Shown here piece after piece: positions 28,412 to 38,387 of a stretch of DNA of 64,000 nucleotides (position 1 is the stretch's first letter; every line of letters begins with the position of its first letter). This DNA comes from Blastococcus sp. TBT05-19. Its GTDB lineage: Bacteria; Actinomycetota; Actinomycetes; Mycobacteriales; Geodermatophilaceae. The translations under genes were made by a program, and so were the position numbers. The notes beneath the pieces were generated by a model. The model ran no database searches and was not told the DNA's origin. It was given only the letters and a program-made list of their open reading frames with translations. Where the stretch lies: assembly GCF_003319095.1 (NCBI RefSeq), contig NZ_QOHI01000003.1, positions 124,001-188,000 of the forward strand. The letters are read 5' to 3'.

Positions 28412-29131
28412 ATGGCGAAGCACGGCAAGAAGTTCCGCGCCGCGGCCGACAAGGTCGACCGCGACACCCTGTACAGCCCGCTCCAGGCCGCCACGCTGGC
28501 CAAGGAGACGTCGACGACCTCCTACGACGCCACCGTCGAGGTCGCCATGCGCCTGGGCGTCGACCCGCGCAAGGCCGACCAGATGGTCCGCGGCACGGTC
28601 AACCTGCCCCACGGCACCGGCAAGACCGCCCGCGTCATCGTGTTCGCGACCGGTGACAAGGCCGCCGAGGCCGAGGCCGCCGGCGCCGACGTCGTGGGCT
28701 CCGACGACCTCATCGAGAAGATCCAGGGCGGCTTCCTGGACTTCGACGCCGCGATCGCGACGCCGGACCAGATGGCCAAGGTCGGCCGCATCGCCCGCAT
28801 CCTCGGCCCCCGCGGCCTGATGCCGAACCCGAAGACGGGCACCGTGACCCCCGACGTCACCAAGGCCGTCAACGACATCAAGGGCGGGAAGATCAACTTC
28901 CGCGTCGACAAGCAGGCGAACCTGCACCTGGTCATCGGCAAGACCTCGTTCGACCAGACCAAGCTGGTGGAGAACTACGCCGCCGCGCTCGACGAGGTGC
29001 TCCGGGCCAAGCCCGCCGCCGCCAAGGGCCGGTACGTCAAGAAGGTCACCATCTCCACGACCATGGGCCCGGGCATCCCGGTCGACCCGAACCGCACCCG
29101 CAACCTGACGGTGGACGAGCCCACCGTCTGA
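28412..29131 (+). CDS. rplA: 50S ribosomal protein L1
   Basis: A 239-residue L1 of the large-subunit stalk. The start ATG at 28412 follows GGAGAGGA. Family sequence is clear ([48 protein letters not shown]). The stop codon merges with the 3'-end hairpin repeat, copy B. Confidence 0.97.
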   Translation: MAKHGKKFRAAADKVDRDTLYSPLQAATLAKETSTTSYDATVEVAMRLGVDPRKADQMVRGTVNLPHGTGKTARVIVFATGDKAAEAEAAGADVVGSDDLIEKIQGGFLDFDAAIATPDQMAKVGRIARILGPRGLMPNPKTGTVTPDVTKAVNDIKGGKINFRVDKQANLHLVIGKTSFDQTKLVENYAAALDEVLRAKPAAAKGRYVKKVTISTTMGPGIPVDPNRTRNLTVDEPTV

Positions 29132-29199
29132 GGACCCCCTCGCCCCCCACCGCTCGCTGACGCTCGCGGCGGGACCCTGCGAGGGGTCCGTTCCAGCAC
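29131..29199. repeat. 3'-end hairpin repeat, copy B
   Basis: It begins at the last base of the rplA stop. The arms GGACCCC plus TCG (29132-29142, one C bulged) pair with CGAGGGGTCC (29180-29189). The interior CCCCCCACCGCTCGC, GCTCGCGGCGGGACCCTG and the tail CCGTTCCAGCAC match copy A, while the base of the variable arm differs from copy A and is still complementary. Confidence 0.7.
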
Positions 29200-29203
29200 G
29201 TCC

Positions 29204-29241
29204 CGAAGGCCCCGTCGCGCACCCGCGCGGCGGGGCCTTCG
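29204..29241 (+). terminator. Terminator hairpin between rplA and rplJ
   Basis: CGAAGGCCCCG (29204-29214) pairs with CGGGGCCTTCG (29231-29241), and CGCGC/GCGCG extends the stem inward. It would end the secE-nusG-rplKA transcript just before the rplJ promoter. Confidence 0.65.
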
Positions 29242-29251
29242 TCGTATCGCG

Positions 29252-29257
29252 TACTCT
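29252..29257 (+). promoter_or_regulatory. Candidate -10 element for rplJ-rplL
   Basis: TACTCT immediately follows the upstream terminator. A good -35 is not visible. It would give a leader of about 220 bases. Confidence 0.5.
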
Positions 29258-29482
29258 TGTCGGCGTTCCCCCCAAGACCGCTGGTCGTCGCACGTCCGCG
29301 TGCGATCGAAGGTCCCGGAGCTCCGGGCGACCCGCGCAGGTGGACGGTTCGATCGCCGGGCGTCATCGCGCGCCCGTCCTCGCCCCGTGCGCTCTGCGCC
29401 GGGGCGTTCCTCGTCTCCGGGGGCGTCGATCGCCCGCCGTCGTGCAGCGGCCAGAGGTCGCCCGACAGACGAGAGGAGGCCC
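29258..29482 (+). promoter_or_regulatory. rplJ 5' leader, probable L10 autoregulatory leader
   Basis: A gene-free leader of about 225 bases with several local inverted repeats and the segment AAGACCGCTGGT at 29274-29285. Such leaders upstream of rplJ bind the L10(L12)4 complex in many bacteria and repress translation. The assignment rests on position, length and this segment. I did not fold it. Confidence 0.55.
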
Positions 29483-30115
29483 ATGCCCACGCAGGCGAAG
29501 GCCGCGGTGATCGACGAGATCACCGATCGGTTCCAGAACTCGAGTGCGGCGGTGCTCACCGAGTACCGCGGGCTGACCGTGGCGCAGCTGACCCAGCTGC
29601 GTCGTTCCCTCGGTGCGGGCAGCAGCTACGCCGTCGTCAAGAACACCCTGACGAAGCGGGCAGCGGACTCGGTCGGTTTCTCCGACCTCGGCCCGCTGCT
29701 CAACGGACCGACCGCGATCGCCTTCATCGAGGGCGACCCGGTCGAGGCCGCCAAGGTCATCCGTGACTTCGCCCGGGCCAACCCGATGCTCGTCGTCAAG
29801 GGCGGCGTCGTGGACGGTCGCACGGTCGACGCCTCCGAGGTCACCCGCCTCGCCGACGTCGAGCCGCGCGAGGTCCTGCTGGCCAAGCTGGCCGGCGCGA
29901 TGAAGGGCAACCTGACGAAGGCCGCCGGGCTCTTCCAGGCCCCGCTGTCCCAGATGGCCCGCCTGGCCGAGGCGCTCAAGGAGAAGAAGCCCGCCGAGGC
30001 TGCCGCTCCCGAGGCCCCCGCCGCCGAGGCTCCGGCCGCGGACGACAGCGCTGCTGCTGACACCACCACCCCCGAGACCGACACCGCTGCCGCCGACGCG
30101 GCCAGCGACGACTGA
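29483..30115 (+). CDS. rplJ: 50S ribosomal protein L10
   Basis: A 210-residue L10 that anchors the L7/L12 dimers on the ribosomal stalk. The start ATG at 29483 follows the strong ribosome site GAGAGGAGG. The family core ([29 protein letters not shown]) is followed by a low-complexity Ala/Pro/Glu/Asp tail of about 40 residues. rplL follows 17 bases downstream. Confidence 0.97.
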   Translation: MPTQAKAAVIDEITDRFQNSSAAVLTEYRGLTVAQLTQLRRSLGAGSSYAVVKNTLTKRAADSVGFSDLGPLLNGPTAIAFIEGDPVEAAKVIRDFARANPMLVVKGGVVDGRTVDASEVTRLADVEPREVLLAKLAGAMKGNLTKAAGLFQAPLSQMARLAEALKEKKPAEAAAPEAPAAEAPAADDSAAADTTTPETDTAAADAASDD

Positions 30116-30132
30116 CCCAGAAGGAGATCACC

Positions 30133-30525
30133 ATGGCGAAGCTTTCCAGCGCCGAGCTGCTCGACGCGTTCAAGGAGATGACCCTCCTCGAGCTGTCCGA
30201 CTTCGTGAAGCAGTTCGAGGAGACCTTCGAGGTCACCGCTGCTGCCCCCGTCGCCGTCGCGGCGGCCCCGGCCGCCGGTGGTGGCGGTGGCGACGCCGCC
30301 GCCGCCGTCGAGCAGGACGAGTTCGACGTCATCCTCGAGGCTGCCGGCGACAAGAAGATCCAGGTCATCAAGGAGGTGCGTGGCCTCACGTCCCTCGGCC
30401 TCAAGGAGGCCAAGGACCTGGTGGACAACGCGCCGAAGCCGATCCTGGAGAAGGTCGCGAAGGACGCTGCCGAGAAGGCCAAGGCCGCTCTCGAGGGCGC
30501 CGGCGCCACCGTCACCGTCAAGTAG
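30133..30525 (+). CDS. rplL: 50S ribosomal protein L7/L12
   Basis: A 130-residue stalk protein. The N-terminal dimerisation domain ([27 protein letters not shown]), an Ala/Gly-rich hinge and the C-terminal factor-binding domain ([39 protein letters not shown], in part) are all clear. The start ATG at 30133 follows AGAAGGAGA. Confidence 0.97.
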   Translation: MAKLSSAELLDAFKEMTLLELSDFVKQFEETFEVTAAAPVAVAAAPAAGGGGGDAAAAVEQDEFDVILEAAGDKKIQVIKEVRGLTSLGLKEAKDLVDNAPKPILEKVAKDAAEKAKAALEGAGATVTVK

Positions 30526-30563
30526 TCCCCCGGCGCTCCGGCGCCTGGCTGCACCACAGCTCC

Positions 30564-30599
30564 ACAGGGGCCGTCCTCCGCCAGGAGGGCGGCCCCTGT
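30564..30599 (+). terminator. Terminator after rplL
   Basis: A 16-bp stem: ACAGGGGCCGTCCTCC (30564-30579) pairs with GGAGGGCGGCCCCTGT (30584-30599) with one T-G pair around GCCA. It separates the ribosomal operon from the mce operon. Confidence 0.75.
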
Positions 30600-30819
30600 C
30601 GCGTCTCCGGGTGGTTTTCGACTGCAGGAAGAGATCGGGGTCACCGAAAGCGCGTGACACACGTAACCTTGCCCCCGCACGTTCGTTACTGACCGGTAGT
30701 GGTGCGGGCCACGACGACTTCCGGATGCGGAGACGTCGGGGTTGCCGCACACTGCCGGGGCCCGCCATCGCGGCGGGGCGGGGACCGGCAGCAGAGCCGG
30801 AGCGGGAGGCGAGGGACAC
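30600..30819 (+). promoter_or_regulatory. Upstream region of the mce operon, with a candidate operator
   Basis: This is where the mce operon promoter should lie. I see the inverted repeat GTAAC (30663-30667) and GTTAC (30685-30689), and a partly symmetric ACTGACCGGTAGT (30688-30700). These are possible repressor sites. No single promoter stands out. No gene is seen. Confidence 0.3.
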
Positions 30820-31968
30820 GTGGGCGTCGCAGTCGAGGTCGAGGGGCTGAGCAAGTCCTTCGGGAGCCAGAACATCTGGAGCGATGTCACGCTGACGCTG
30901 CCGCCGGGGGAGATCTCGGTGCTGCTCGGTCCGTCCGGTACCGGTAAGTCCGTCTTCCTGAAGTCGCTGGTCGGGCTGCTCAAGCCCGAGCGCGGGTCGA
31001 TCATCATCAACGACACCGACCTCGTGACGACCAGCGAGCACAAGCTCTACGAGATCCGGAAGCTGTTCGGCGTCCTCTTCCAGGACGGCGCCCTCTTCGG
31101 CTCGATGAGCCTGTACGACAACATCGCCTTCCCGCTGCGCGAGCACACCAAGAAGAGCGAGTCCGAGGTCAAGTCGATCGTCCTCGAGAAGATGGACATG
31201 GTCGGCCTGCAGGGCGCCGAGGGGAAGCTCCCCGGCGAGATCTCCGGCGGTATGCGCAAGCGCGCCGGCCTGGCGCGTGCGCTGGTGCTCGACCCCGAGA
31301 TCATCCTGTTCGACGAGCCGGACTCCGGTCTGGACCCGGTGCGCGTGGCCTACCTCAACCAGCTCATCGTCGACCTCAACGCGCAGATCGACGCCACCTT
31401 CCTCATCGTCACGCACGACATCGGCACCGCCCGCACCGTGCCGGACAACCTCGGCCTGCTGTTCCGCCGCAACCTGGTGATGTTCGGCCCGCGCGAGCAG
31501 CTGCTCACCTCGCAGGAGCCCGTCGTCCGCCAGTTCCTCAACGGTCGCCGCGAGGGTCCGATCGGCATGAGCGAGGAGAAGGACGTCGCCCAGGTCGAGG
31601 CCGAGATGAAGGCGCTCGAGGAGCGCGGCGGCGACTCGCACAACGGCGTCGGGCCCAAGGGCGCCTCCGGTGGGGACGCCGTGCCTCCGCAGCTGACGCC
31701 GACCGAGGGGCTTCCCGAGCGCAAGGCGGAGCGCCGCCGCCAGGAGCGCGTCGCGCGGATGCTGCACGAGTTCGACGAGGACACGCAGGCCGCGATCCGG
31801 AAGTCGCTGCCGGAGGAGCTGCTGGCGAAGGTCGAGTCCGGGGCCTACGAGTCGACCCGGTCCGGCGGGCGGCACTGGGCAGCCGAGCCCGACGCGCAGG
31901 GCACCGACGGTCAGCCCTCCCGGTCCACCGCGACGGCCGTGCTGCCTCGCCAGGGCGGTGAGGAGTGA
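30820..31968 (+). CDS. mceG: Mce transporter ATPase (Mkl/MceG family)
   Basis: Cytoplasmic ATPase that drives Mce lipid/steroid import. The Walker A (GPSGTGKS), the signature (ISGGMRKRAGLARAL) and Walker B (IILFDEPDSGLD) motifs and the H-loop histidine (IVTHD) are present. The GTG at 30820 gives 382 residues. About 130 residues after the ATPase fold form a charged C-terminal extension, as in mycobacterial Mkl. Its stop overlaps the first permease gene, so it is cotranscribed with its partners. Confidence 0.94.
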   Translation: MGVAVEVEGLSKSFGSQNIWSDVTLTLPPGEISVLLGPSGTGKSVFLKSLVGLLKPERGSIIINDTDLVTTSEHKLYEIRKLFGVLFQDGALFGSMSLYDNIAFPLREHTKKSESEVKSIVLEKMDMVGLQGAEGKLPGEISGGMRKRAGLARALVLDPEIILFDEPDSGLDPVRVAYLNQLIVDLNAQIDATFLIVTHDIGTARTVPDNLGLLFRRNLVMFGPREQLLTSQEPVVRQFLNGRREGPIGMSEEKDVAQVEAEMKALEERGGDSHNGVGPKGASGGDAVPPQLTPTEGLPERKAERRRQERVARMLHEFDEDTQAAIRKSLPEELLAKVESGAYESTRSGGRHWAAEPDAQGTDGQPSRSTATAVLPRQGGEE

Positions 31969-32780
31969 GCGCCACCGAGAAGCCCAAGGCGCCCGGGCTG
32001 CTCGACGGCAAGCTCTCGCCGACGCGCCCCCTGCGCGCCAGCGGCAACCTCTTCGCCTTCGCCCTGGACACGATGCGGGCACTCCCCAAGCGCCCGTTCC
32101 AGCTGCGCGAGTTCATCCAGCAGGCCTGGTTCGTCGCCAGCGTCACGATCATCCCGACCGCCCTCGTGGCGATCCCGTTCGGCGCCGTCATCGCGCTGCA
32201 GCTGGGGTCCCTGACCCGGCAGCTGGGCGCGCAGTCGTTCAGCGGTTCGGCGTCCGTGCTGGCGGTCGTGCGCGAGGCGAGCCCGATCGTGACCGCGCTG
32301 CTGATCGCCGGCGCCGGCGGATCGGCCATCTGCGCCGACCTGGGCTCCCGGAAGATCCGTGACGAGATCGACGCCATGGAGGTGCTGGGCATCAGCCCGA
32401 TCCAGCGCCTGGTGGTGCCGCGGGTGCTGGCGGCGATGCTCGTGGGCGTCCTGCTCAACGGCCTGGTCAGCGTCGTCGGCGTCGCGGGCGGCTACTTCTT
32501 CAACGTCGTGCTCCAGGGCGGTACCCCCGGCGCCTACCTCGCCTCGTTCAGCGCGCTGGCGCAGATCGAGGACTTCTGGGCCTCGGAGTTCAAAGCACTC
32601 GTGTTCGGGCTCATCGCCGGCATCGTCGCCTCGTACAAGGGGCTGAACGCAGGAGGTGGACCGAAGGGCGTCGGCGACGCGGTGAACCAGTCCGTCGTCA
32701 TCACGTTCCTCCTGCTGTTCGCGGTGAACCTCGTGATCACGGCGATCTACTTCCAGCTCGTCCCGCCGAAGGGGCAGTGA
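31965..32780 (+). CDS. yrbEA: Mce/MlaE family permease YrbE-A
   Basis: Integral membrane subunit of the Mce ABC transporter, 271 residues and MlaE-like. EASPIVTALLIAGAGGSAICADLGSRKIRDEIDAMEVLGI (in part) is the conserved cytoplasmic loop that contacts the ATPase. It starts with GTG at 31965, overlapping mceG, and is followed by YrbE-B, with which it forms a heterodimer. Confidence 0.94.
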   Translation: MSATEKPKAPGLLDGKLSPTRPLRASGNLFAFALDTMRALPKRPFQLREFIQQAWFVASVTIIPTALVAIPFGAVIALQLGSLTRQLGAQSFSGSASVLAVVREASPIVTALLIAGAGGSAICADLGSRKIRDEIDAMEVLGISPIQRLVVPRVLAAMLVGVLLNGLVSVVGVAGGYFFNVVLQGGTPGAYLASFSALAQIEDFWASEFKALVFGLIAGIVASYKGLNAGGGPKGVGDAVNQSVVITFLLLFAVNLVITAIYFQLVPPKGQ

Positions 32781-33649
32781 TGGCGCTCCTCTCTCCCGGC
32801 GACCGGATCAAGGTCGGCACCCGCAAGCTGGTCCGCAAGGTCTACAAGCAGCCCCTCGACACGTTCGAGGACCTCGGCGACCAGATGTCGTTCTACGCCC
32901 GCGCGCTGGCGTGGACCCCGCGGACGCTGCGCCGCTACAAGAAGGAGACGATGCGGCTGCTGGCCGAGGTCACCTTCGGCAGCGGGGCGCTCGCCGTCAT
33001 CGGCGGCACGGTCGGCGTCATCGCCGCGCTGGCCTTCTTCACCGGCTCGGCGGTCGGCCTGCAGGGCTACGCGGCGCTCGACCAGCTGGGCACCGCCGCC
33101 TTCACCGGCTTCCTCTCCGCGTACTTCAACACCCGCGAGATCGCCCCGCTGGTCGCCGGCGTGGCCCTCTCGGCCACCGTCGGCTGCGGCTTCACCGCGC
33201 AGATCGGCGCAATGCGGATCAACGAGGAGATCGACGCCCTCGAGGTCATGGGCGTGCCCTCGCTGCCGTTCCTCGTGACCACCCGGATCATCGCCGGCTT
33301 CGTCGCGGTGGTCCCGCTCTACGTCCTGGGCCTGCTGACCAGCTACTTCGCCACGAGGCTGATCGCGACCCAGGGGTACGGGCAGTCGACCGGCACCTAC
33401 GACCACTACTTCAACCTGTTCCTGCCACCGGAAGACGTGTTGTGGTCGTTCCTCAAGGTGCTCGTCTTCTCCGTGGTCATCATCCTGACCCACTGCTACT
33501 ACGGGTACCGGGCCAGCGGTGGCCCGGCGGGCGTCGGCCTGGCCGTCGGCCGCGCGGTCCGCTTCTCCATCGTGGCGATCAACATCATCGACCTGTTCCT
33601 GTCCCTGGCCATCTGGGGCTCGACGACGACCGTCAGGATCGCGGGGTGA
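32780..33649 (+). CDS. yrbEB: Mce/MlaE family permease YrbE-B
   Basis: Second permease subunit, about 289 residues. It carries EIAPLVAGVALSATVGCGFTAQIGAMRINEEIDALEVMGV (in part), the family coupling loop. I chose the ATG at 32780 because AAGGGG lies five bases upstream. A GTG at 32777 would overlap the previous stop by four bases. MceA starts seven bases after its stop. Confidence 0.93.
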   Translation: MALLSPGDRIKVGTRKLVRKVYKQPLDTFEDLGDQMSFYARALAWTPRTLRRYKKETMRLLAEVTFGSGALAVIGGTVGVIAALAFFTGSAVGLQGYAALDQLGTAAFTGFLSAYFNTREIAPLVAGVALSATVGCGFTAQIGAMRINEEIDALEVMGVPSLPFLVTTRIIAGFVAVVPLYVLGLLTSYFATRLIATQGYGQSTGTYDHYFNLFLPPEDVLWSFLKVLVFSVVIILTHCYYGYRASGGPAGVGLAVGRAVRFSIVAINIIDLFLSLAIWGSTTTVRIAG

Positions 33650-33656
33650 CCAGCTG

Positions 33657-35036
33657 ATGTCCTCGACCAAGGGGCGAGTGATCCGGCGCCGGCTGCAGGG
33701 CGTCGTGTTCTTCGTCGTGCTCGCCATGCTGCTGGGGCTCTCGGTGGCGACCTACCAGAAGGTCTTCACCGACGTCGCCGAGGTGACGCTGCTGGCCGAC
33801 ACCGCCGGCAACCAGCTGCAGGAAGCCTCCGACGTGAAGATCCGCGGGGTCATCGTGGGCGAGGTCCGCGATGTGTCGGCCAGCGCGGACGGGGCGGAGA
33901 TCGAGCTCGCGATCAACCCGGAGTACCTGGACCAGATCCCCGCCGACGTCAGCGCCCGGCTGCTGCCCAAGACGCTCTTCGGCGAGCGCTTCGTCTCCCT
34001 CGAGCTGCCGGAGCAGCCCAGCTCCGAGCGGCTGGCCGACGGCGACGTGATCGGCCAGGACCGCAGCTCGAACGCCATCGAGCTGCAGCGGGTCATCGAC
34101 GACACGCTCCCGCTGCTCCAGGCGGTGCAGCCGCAGGACCTCTCCTACACCCTCGGTGCGGTCGCCGAGGCGCTGCGCGGCCGTGGCGACGGGCTGGGCG
34201 CCAACCTCGCCGCCACCGGCGAGTACATCGGTGAGCTCAACACCGTGCTGCCGCAGATCCAGGCCGACATCTCCGGCCTCGCCGACTTCGCCGAGACCTA
34301 CGACGGCGCGGCCGACGACCTGCTCGCCGTCCTCGACAACCTGGCGGTCACGAACACCACGGTCGTCGACCAGGAGGAGCAGCTGCGCCGCACGTTCACC
34401 GTGGGCACCAGCTCCTCCAACGTGGCCGCCGGCTTCCTCGAGACCAACGAGCGGAACCTGATCTCGCTGGCCGAGACCTCCCGGCCGGTGCTCGGGCTGT
34501 TCGCGAAGTACTCCCCGATCTACCCGTGCCTGCTGGACGGCCTGACCCGCTCGGTGCCGCGGATCGGGGAGACCTTCGGGACCGACGGGGACCCGGCCCT
34601 GAACCTGAACATCCAGGTCATCCTGCCGCCGCGCAACGGCTACCAGCCGGGCGACCAGCCCATCTACGCCGACGCCGCGGCGCCGGACTGCCGGGGGCTG
34701 GACGACATCGACGGCGAGATCGCCCAGGCCGCGTCGGGGGAGTACTACTGCCCCTACCCGCCCAACGACGGCGTCGAGTCGCCCGAGAGCGCGGAGCGCC
34801 CGGAGCCGGCCTGCTACGAGGGTGGCGCCGACGACGGTGGCAACCCGGACAACGTGCCGCGCTCGGCACGGGCGGGTGACTCGCTGCCCGACGTGCTCGC
34901 CGGGTCCACCGCCGAGCTGGACTTCGTGCGGAGTCTGCTGGCCTACCAGACCGGGGCGGAGCCGGACGAGGTCTCCGACCTCTCGGCCTCGACGCTGGCG
35001 CCGTTCCTGCGGGGGAAGAACGTGATGATCCGATGA
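33657..35036 (+). CDS. mceA: Mce family protein A
   Basis: A 459-residue substrate-binding component of the Mce importer. The N-terminal membrane anchor lies at residues 12-32, followed by the MCE domain (about 40-120) and a long helical region. A C-terminal region with four cysteines (APDCRGL, YYCPYP, PACYEG, and YPCLLDG before it) and acidic, Gly-rich stretches follows. It is the first of six tandem mce genes. Confidence 0.92.
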   Translation: MSSTKGRVIRRRLQGVVFFVVLAMLLGLSVATYQKVFTDVAEVTLLADTAGNQLQEASDVKIRGVIVGEVRDVSASADGAEIELAINPEYLDQIPADVSARLLPKTLFGERFVSLELPEQPSSERLADGDVIGQDRSSNAIELQRVIDDTLPLLQAVQPQDLSYTLGAVAEALRGRGDGLGANLAATGEYIGELNTVLPQIQADISGLADFAETYDGAADDLLAVLDNLAVTNTTVVDQEEQLRRTFTVGTSSSNVAAGFLETNERNLISLAETSRPVLGLFAKYSPIYPCLLDGLTRSVPRIGETFGTDGDPALNLNIQVILPPRNGYQPGDQPIYADAAAPDCRGLDDIDGEIAQAASGEYYCPYPPNDGVESPESAERPEPACYEGGADDGGNPDNVPRSARAGDSLPDVLAGSTAELDFVRSLLAYQTGAEPDEVSDLSASTLAPFLRGKNVMIR

Positions 35037-36112
35037 CCGGTCAGCTGCGAGGCATGGCGGGGCCGCTGACCAAGCTGGTCGCGTTCGCGGTCGTGACGAT
35101 CCTGGCCGCCTACGTGCTGGTCTCCACCATCACGAACGCCGGCTTCGGCGAGCAGGTGGTCTACCGGGCGCAGTTCACCGACGTCGCCGGCCTCGTCGAG
35201 GGCGACGAGGTGCGCATCGCCGGCGTCCGGGTCGGTCAGGTGGTCGGGATCGGCGTGGCCGACCAGCCCGACCCCAACGCCCGGCCGGTCGCCGAGGTCG
35301 AGCTCGAGGTGTCCTCCGACATCCCGCTGCCCGCAGCGGTCGAGGCCACCATCCGGTTTCGCAACCTCGTCGGGCAGCGGTACATCTCGCTGACCGAGGG
35401 CGACGGCTCCTCCGGCGAGACGCTGGAGGAGGACGCGGTCATCCCGCTCGACCAGACGACCGAGGCGCTGGACCTGACCACCCTCTTCGGCGGGTTCCAG
35501 CCGCTGCTCCAGGCACTGTCGCCCCAGGACGTGAACCGGGTGTCCTTCGAGATCATCCAGGTCTTCCAGGGCGAGGGCGGGACCATGGAGAGCCTGCTCG
35601 CCCACGTCGCGTCGCTGACCGACTCCCTCGCGGACAAGGACGCGGTGATCGGGAGCGTCATCGACAACCTCACGACGGTCATGAGCACCGTCGCGGCCCG
35701 CGACCAGCAGCTGTCGGACCTGGTCGTCAGCCTGCAGCAGTTCGTCACCGGCCTGGCCGGTGACAGCGAGGCGATCTTCGACTCGCTGGCGACCATCGAC
35801 CAGCTCGCCGTCGAGACCAGCGGCTTCCTCGCCGACGTCCGGCCGCCGCTGGCCGCCGACATCCAGGCCCTCGAGGACCTGTCCCGCAACGTCGCCGACT
35901 CCGGCGACCTGGTCGAGGAGTTCCTGCAGCTGGCACCGACCAAGCTCGACCTGACGACCCGGACCGCGATCAACGGCAGCTGGTTCAACTTCTTCATGTG
36001 CCGGGCCGGGGGAACGGTGACCCTGCCGGCGCCGGTGACGCCGGCGAACCCGAACGGGACGGCGTTCTCCCAGGAGTTCGACTTCGACAGCCAGGCAGAG
36101 GGGTGCGGGTGA
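35033..36112 (+). CDS. mceB: Mce family protein B
   Basis: A 359-residue Mce protein. It has an N-terminal membrane anchor (about 10-32), the MCE domain with YRAQFTDVAGLVEGDEVRIAGVRVGQV, then a coiled, helical region. It overlaps mceA and mceC by four and one bases. The product would be one chain of the MCE hetero-hexamer. Confidence 0.93.
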   Translation: MTGQLRGMAGPLTKLVAFAVVTILAAYVLVSTITNAGFGEQVVYRAQFTDVAGLVEGDEVRIAGVRVGQVVGIGVADQPDPNARPVAEVELEVSSDIPLPAAVEATIRFRNLVGQRYISLTEGDGSSGETLEEDAVIPLDQTTEALDLTTLFGGFQPLLQALSPQDVNRVSFEIIQVFQGEGGTMESLLAHVASLTDSLADKDAVIGSVIDNLTTVMSTVAARDQQLSDLVVSLQQFVTGLAGDSEAIFDSLATIDQLAVETSGFLADVRPPLAADIQALEDLSRNVADSGDLVEEFLQLAPTKLDLTTRTAINGSWFNFFMCRAGGTVTLPAPVTPANPNGTAFSQEFDFDSQAEGCG

Positions 36113-37137
36113 TGGCGCGCCGTTCCAAGAACTTCCGCGACAAGAACCCGGTCGTCGTCGGGGGCGTCAGCCTGCTCGTGATGGCCGTGGTGATCCTCCT
36201 GGCGTTCAACGCGCAGTCCCTGCCGCTCATCGGCGGCGGCACCGTGTACCGGGCGCAGTTCTCCGAGGCGGCCGGCCTGAAGCCCGACGACCCGGTGCGG
36301 GTGGCCGGCGTGAAGGTCGGCAGCGTGGAGAGCCTGGCCCTCGAGGACGGGGCGGTGACGGTCGAGTTCCGCGTGAAGGACGCCTTCGTCGGCGACCGCT
36401 CGGAGGCCGCGATCAAGATCGAGACCGTGCTCGGTGCCAAGTACGTGGCCCTCGTGCCGCGCGGTTCCGGCGAGCTCGACCCGGACGAGGGGATCCCGCT
36501 GGAGCGGACCGCTTCTCCCTACGACGTCGTCGAGGCCTTCGCCGACCTGTCGACCACCGTGCAGGAGATCGACACCGCCCAGCTCGCCAGCTCCTTCGAG
36601 GTGCTGGCCGAGACCTTCGCGGACACGCCTGACGAGGTCCGCACCTCGCTGGAGGGACTGTCCCGGCTGTCGGACACGATCGCGTCCCGCGACGCGCAGC
36701 TGCGCGAGCTGCTGGGCGCCACGCGCAAGGTCACCCAGGTGCTGGCCGACCGCAACGGCGAGTTCACCCAGCTGATCCTCGACTCCAACACCCTGCTCGC
36801 CGAGGTGCAGGAGCGGCGGGAGCTGATCGACGCGATCCTCACCAGCACCCAGGAGCTCTCGCGCCAGCTGTCGGGGCTCGTGTCGGACAACCGCGAGACG
36901 CTCACGCCGGCGCTCCAGCAGCTGTCCCGCGTCACCGACATCCTGTCGCGCAACCGCGCGGCGCTCGCCCAGACGGTGAACGAGCTGGCGCCCTTCGTCC
37001 GGGTGTTCACCAACACGCTCGGCAACGGCCGCTGGTTCGACAGCTTCGTCAACGACCTGCTGCCGACGGTCATCGGCACCGCCGTCTGCACCGGGCTCGA
37101 GACCCCCGCGACCGGCTGCACCCCGGGAGGACAGTGA
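36112..37137 (+). CDS. mceC: Mce family protein C
   Basis: A 341-residue Mce protein. A basic head (MARRSKNFRDKNP) precedes one membrane helix (VVVGGVSLLVMAVVILLAF), then the MCE domain with YRAQFSEAAGLKPDDPVRVAGVKVGSVE. The ATG at 36112 is preferred to the in-frame GTG at 36109. Two C-terminal cysteines lie in VCTGLETPATGC. Confidence 0.92.
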   Translation: MARRSKNFRDKNPVVVGGVSLLVMAVVILLAFNAQSLPLIGGGTVYRAQFSEAAGLKPDDPVRVAGVKVGSVESLALEDGAVTVEFRVKDAFVGDRSEAAIKIETVLGAKYVALVPRGSGELDPDEGIPLERTASPYDVVEAFADLSTTVQEIDTAQLASSFEVLAETFADTPDEVRTSLEGLSRLSDTIASRDAQLRELLGATRKVTQVLADRNGEFTQLILDSNTLLAEVQERRELIDAILTSTQELSRQLSGLVSDNRETLTPALQQLSRVTDILSRNRAALAQTVNELAPFVRVFTNTLGNGRWFDSFVNDLLPTVIGTAVCTGLETPATGCTPGGQ

Positions 37138-38387
37138 TGAGCGGCACGCTGCAGCGCGCGGTCGCGGCGGGAGCCGCCCTGGTCCTGCTCGCGGCACTGG
37201 GCTGGACCATCCTCCGGCCCGCCGGCCAGTACCGGGTGACGGCGTTCTTCGAGGAGACCGTCGGCCTCTACCCCGGCTCGGAGGTCCGCGTCCTGGGCAT
37301 CTCCATCGGCACGATCGACGACGTCGTCCCGCTCGGTGACCAGGTGCGGGTCGACATGAGCATCGACGAGGACTACGACGTCCCGGCCGACGCCAACGCC
37401 GTCGTCCTCGCCCCCTCGCTGGTCTCCGACCGGTACGTGCAGTTCGCGCCGGTCTACGACGGCGGTCCGAAGCTGCAGGACGGCGACGACATCCCGCTGG
37501 ACCGCACCGCGATCCCGGTGGAGCTCGACGCGGTCTACGGAGCCCTCGACGAGCTGTCGGCCGCGCTCGGCCCCACCGGCGCGAACGAGAACGGCGCCCT
37601 CTCCGACCTCGTCGACGTCGGCGCGGCCAACCTGGAGGGCAACGGCGAGGCGCTGAACCGCACCCTCACCGGCTTCTCGCAGGCGGTGGAGACCCTGGCC
37701 GACAACCGGGAGGACCTGTTCGGTTCCCTGGAGAACCTGCAGACCTTCACCACGGCGCTGGCCTCCATCGACGCCCAGGTCGGTCTGTTCAACGACAACA
37801 TGGCGGCCGTGTCCGAGCTGCTGGCCTCCGAGCGGGAGGACCTCGCCGAGGCGGTCGTCCTCCTCAACGACGCCCTCGCCGACGTCGCCGGCTTCGTGCG
37901 GGACAACACGACCCTGCTGACCAGCAACGTCAACAAGCTGGCCGACGTCACCCTGGTGCTCGTGCAGCAGCGGAACGCGCTCGCCGAGGTGCTCGACGTG
38001 GCCCCGGCCGCGCTCAGCAACCTGGCGCGCGCCTACAACCCCGACTACGGGACCCTGGACACCCGCGACAACGGGGTGGGTTCGCTCAGCCCCGAGGTCG
38101 TCGTCTGCGGTGCGCTCTTCCAGCTGGGCCGCGTCGACCTCGAGGTCGACCTGCCGCTGCCCGTCGACCCCTCGGAGCCGCTGCGCGACGGCGTCCAGCA
38201 GATCTGCGCACGCCTGCTCTCGGGTGACGCGGACAACGCCAACGGGCCGGACGACCTGAACGGCAACGGCATCCCCGACCGGGACGAGATCTGGGAAGCC
38301 ATCTTCGGTGGCGGAGCCGGGGGCGGTGGCGGCGCGCCGCAGCTGCCCGTCGGGTTCGTCCCCGTCTCGACGGGAGCTGCGGAATGA
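37137..38387 (+). CDS. mceD: Mce family protein D
   Basis: A 416-residue Mce protein. N-terminal membrane helix at about 8-25, then the MCE domain (YRVTAFFEETVGLYPGSEVRVLGISIGTIDDV), a long helical region and a Gly-rich, acidic C-terminus. The ATG at 37137 has GGAGG six bases upstream. A GTG three bases earlier is the alternative. Confidence 0.92.
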   Translation: MSGTLQRAVAAGAALVLLAALGWTILRPAGQYRVTAFFEETVGLYPGSEVRVLGISIGTIDDVVPLGDQVRVDMSIDEDYDVPADANAVVLAPSLVSDRYVQFAPVYDGGPKLQDGDDIPLDRTAIPVELDAVYGALDELSAALGPTGANENGALSDLVDVGAANLEGNGEALNRTLTGFSQAVETLADNREDLFGSLENLQTFTTALASIDAQVGLFNDNMAAVSELLASEREDLAEAVVLLNDALADVAGFVRDNTTLLTSNVNKLADVTLVLVQQRNALAEVLDVAPAALSNLARAYNPDYGTLDTRDNGVGSLSPEVVVCGALFQLGRVDLEVDLPLPVDPSEPLRDGVQQICARLLSGDADNANGPDDLNGNGIPDRDEIWEAIFGGGAGGGGGAPQLPVGFVPVSTGAAE